Shown one piece after another: positions 5,916 through 7,168 of a stretch of 7,168 nt of DNA. Source of the DNA: Phycisphaerae bacterium (GTDB lineage: Bacteria > Planctomycetota > Phycisphaerae > Tepidisphaerales > Tepidisphaeraceae). Position numbers and translations under genes: made by a program. How positions within the stretch are numbered: position 1 is the first letter of the stretch; the number at the start of each line of letters is the position of its first letter. Location of the stretch: assembly GCA_014380825.1 (NCBI GenBank), contig JACMJD010000623.1:1-7168 (forward strand). Direction: 5' to 3'. A model generated the notes under the pieces. That model was not told the origin of the DNA, did not search any database, and was given only the letters and a program-made list of their open reading frames with translations.

Positions 5916-7168
5916 ATGCCTTCTATCGGCAAAGACATCCCGCACGATTCCGCCCGCGGTCATGTGACTGGCGAGTCGATCTTTATCGATGACATGCCGT
6001 TCGCGCGAAATGAAGTGATCGGCGACTTTGTCGGATCACCCTTGGCGCATGGGAAGCTGAAATCGATCGATGTCGGCGGCGCGCGAGACGTTCCGGGCAT
6101 CATCGCGATCTTCACCGCCAAAGACGTTTCCGGTCACAATCACTTCGGTCCGGTCATCAAAGACGAGACGCTGCTGCTGGAAGACGAGGCGACGTATCTT
6201 GGCCAACCCGCGGTGCTGATCGCCGGAATGTCACGCGACGCGATTCGCACGGCCAAGAAGCTGATCAAGATCGAGATGGATCCGCTGCCGCCGATCTTCA
6301 GCATCGACGACGCGATCGCAGCGAAACAGTTCCTCGGCCCGAAACGCACAATCGCCCGCGGCAATGCTCGCGCGGCCCTCGACAAATCTGATCACGTCCT
6401 CGAAGGCTCGTTCGAAGTTGGCGGACAGGAGCAGTTTTATCTGGAGAACCAGGCGGCCATCGCGTATCCGGGCGAGAACGGGCAGATGATCGTTCATTCG
6501 TCCACGCAGCATCCGACTGAAGTGCAGTCGATCATCGCGGAAGTCATCGGCGTGCCCTTCAATCATGTGACCGTCATCTGCAAGCGCATGGGCGGCGCAT
6601 TCGGCGGAAAGGAAACGCAGGCCGCCGGCCCCGCTGCGATGGCAGCGATGGTCGCAGCCCTGACGCGCCGGCCGGCACGAATCGTCTACAACAAAGACGA
6701 CGACATGCGCGTGACCGGAAAGCGGCACCCGTTTAAGTGCTGGTACAAAGTCGGCTTCAGTAGCGACGGTCGAATCACGGCGCTGGCGATCGATCATTTC
6801 TCGAACGGTGGATGCTCGGTCGATCTTTCGTTCGCAGTGCTCGAACGCGCGATGCTGCACACGGACAACGCGTATTTCCTGAGCGACTGCGAGATCACCG
6901 GCCAGGTCTGCAAGACGAATCTGCCGAGCAACACCGCTTTCCGCGGCTTCGGCGGGCCGCAAGGTGTGGCGGCGATCGAGAACATCATCGAATCGATTGC
7001 GCATCATCTGAAGATCGATTCGCTTGAAGTGCGTCGACGAAATCTTTACGGCATCGAGTCGCGCAACGTCACGCCATACGGGCAGGTGATCAAAAACAAC
7101 ATGTTGCCGCGGATTTTTGAGGAGCTGCCGCGCACGGCCGATTATGAAAAGCGTCGGCGTGAAATCGA
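5916..7168 (+). CDS. xdhB: Xanthine dehydrogenase molybdopterin-binding subunit, truncated by window edge
   Basis: This is the catalytic subunit, carrying the Mo-molybdopterin cofactor and hydroxylating hypoxanthine and xanthine. The window holds 417 of the usual roughly 770 residues, with no stop reached. The N-terminus GKDIPHDSARGHVTGESIF and IDDMP are typical of XdhB. Visible active-site elements are STQHPTEVQ (Gln198), GGAFGGKE (Glu233), LERAMLH (Arg311) and TAFRGFGGPQG (Arg343, Phe345). The spacings 198-233-311-343 equal those of bovine Gln767, Glu802, Arg880 and Arg912. Glu802 and Arg880 orient purine substrates and are replaced in aldehyde oxidases, so a purine-oxidising enzyme is favoured. 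The catalytic glutamate (bovine Glu1261) lies beyond the edge. The ATG at 5916 is the only start that includes the conserved beginning; no Shine-Dalgarno sequence precedes it. The gene follows xdhA after 150 bases occupied almost wholly by a nested repeat, and is probably co-transcribed. Confidence 0.95.
   Translation, partial: MPSIGKDIPHDSARGHVTGESIFIDDMPFARNEVIGDFVGSPLAHGKLKSIDVGGARDVPGIIAIFTAKDVSGHNHFGPVIKDETLLLEDEATYLGQPAVLIAGMSRDAIRTAKKLIKIEMDPLPPIFSIDDAIAAKQFLGPKRTIARGNARAALDKSDHVLEGSFEVGGQEQFYLENQAAIAYPGENGQMIVHSSTQHPTEVQSIIAEVIGVPFNHVTVICKRMGGAFGGKETQAAGPAAMAAMVAALTRRPARIVYNKDDDMRVTGKRHPFKCWYKVGFSSDGRITALAIDHFSNGGCSVDLSFAVLERAMLHTDNAYFLSDCEITGQVCKTNLPSNTAFRGFGGPQGVAAIENIIESIAHHLKIDSLEVRRRNLYGIESRNVTPYGQVIKNNMLPRIFEELPRTADYEKRRREI

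Noticed and set aside
5916..7168. Aldehyde oxidase or CO dehydrogenase large subunit
   Set aside because: The purine-binding Glu and Arg equivalents are both present and the XdhB-type N-terminus is clear.

Overview
The window reads as a chromosomal segment of a bacterium from the Planctomycetes, perhaps Phycisphaerae. The basis is circumstantial. The ECF sigma factor has the planctomycete type of sigma-2 and sigma-4 domains followed by a membrane-anchored C-terminal extension. That extension ends in a PEP-CTERM exosortase signal. Several start codons lack a clear Shine-Dalgarno sequence, and the intergenic spaces carry dispersed inverted repeats typical of large environmental genomes. No phage, transposase, CRISPR or tRNA was seen.

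Layout. 1-420 (minus): the first 140 codons of lepA (elongation factor 4), running off the left edge. 421-669: spacer. 670-837 (plus): a 55-residue single-pass membrane protein of unknown function. 853-2145 (minus): a complete enolase gene, convergent with the small gene. 2146-2682: a 537-base spacer without a convincing protein gene but dense in signals. It holds a possible near-leaderless enolase promoter, three related palindromes of the form AGCGA-N5/6-TTCGC, two nearly identical ECF-type promoters, and two strong intrinsic terminators on the plus strand. 2683-4155 (plus): an ECF sigma factor fused to a membrane-spanning and probably extracytoplasmic tail ending in PEP-CTERM. 4173-4264: an inverted repeat. 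4293-5765 (plus): xdhA, the Fe-S/FAD subunit of xanthine dehydrogenase. 5746-5905: a nested inverted repeat. 5916-7168 (plus): xdhB, the molybdopterin subunit, cut by the right edge after 417 codons.

How the parts may work together. The most interesting unit is 2181-4155. The sigma gene is preceded by GAAACCG-N14-CGTCT, which has the architecture of known ECF promoters (compare TGAAAC-N16-CGTA of Bacillus subtilis SigW). A second copy with identical spacing lies about 390 bases upstream and would drive a non-coding RNA of roughly 110 bases ending at a textbook terminator. That RNA carries a C-rich stretch able to pair with Shine-Dalgarno sequences, including the one in front of the sigma gene. 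My inference is an autoregulated, membrane-tethered sigma factor with its own small RNA, possibly released or positioned through exosortase processing. Each element is visible in the sequence; the circuit is a hypothesis.

The xdhA-xdhB pair is a conventional purine-oxidising xanthine dehydrogenase. The residues that separate it from aldehyde oxidases are present as far as the window reaches. The spacer between the two genes is almost wholly a repeat element, which also supplies the last codons and the stop of xdhA.
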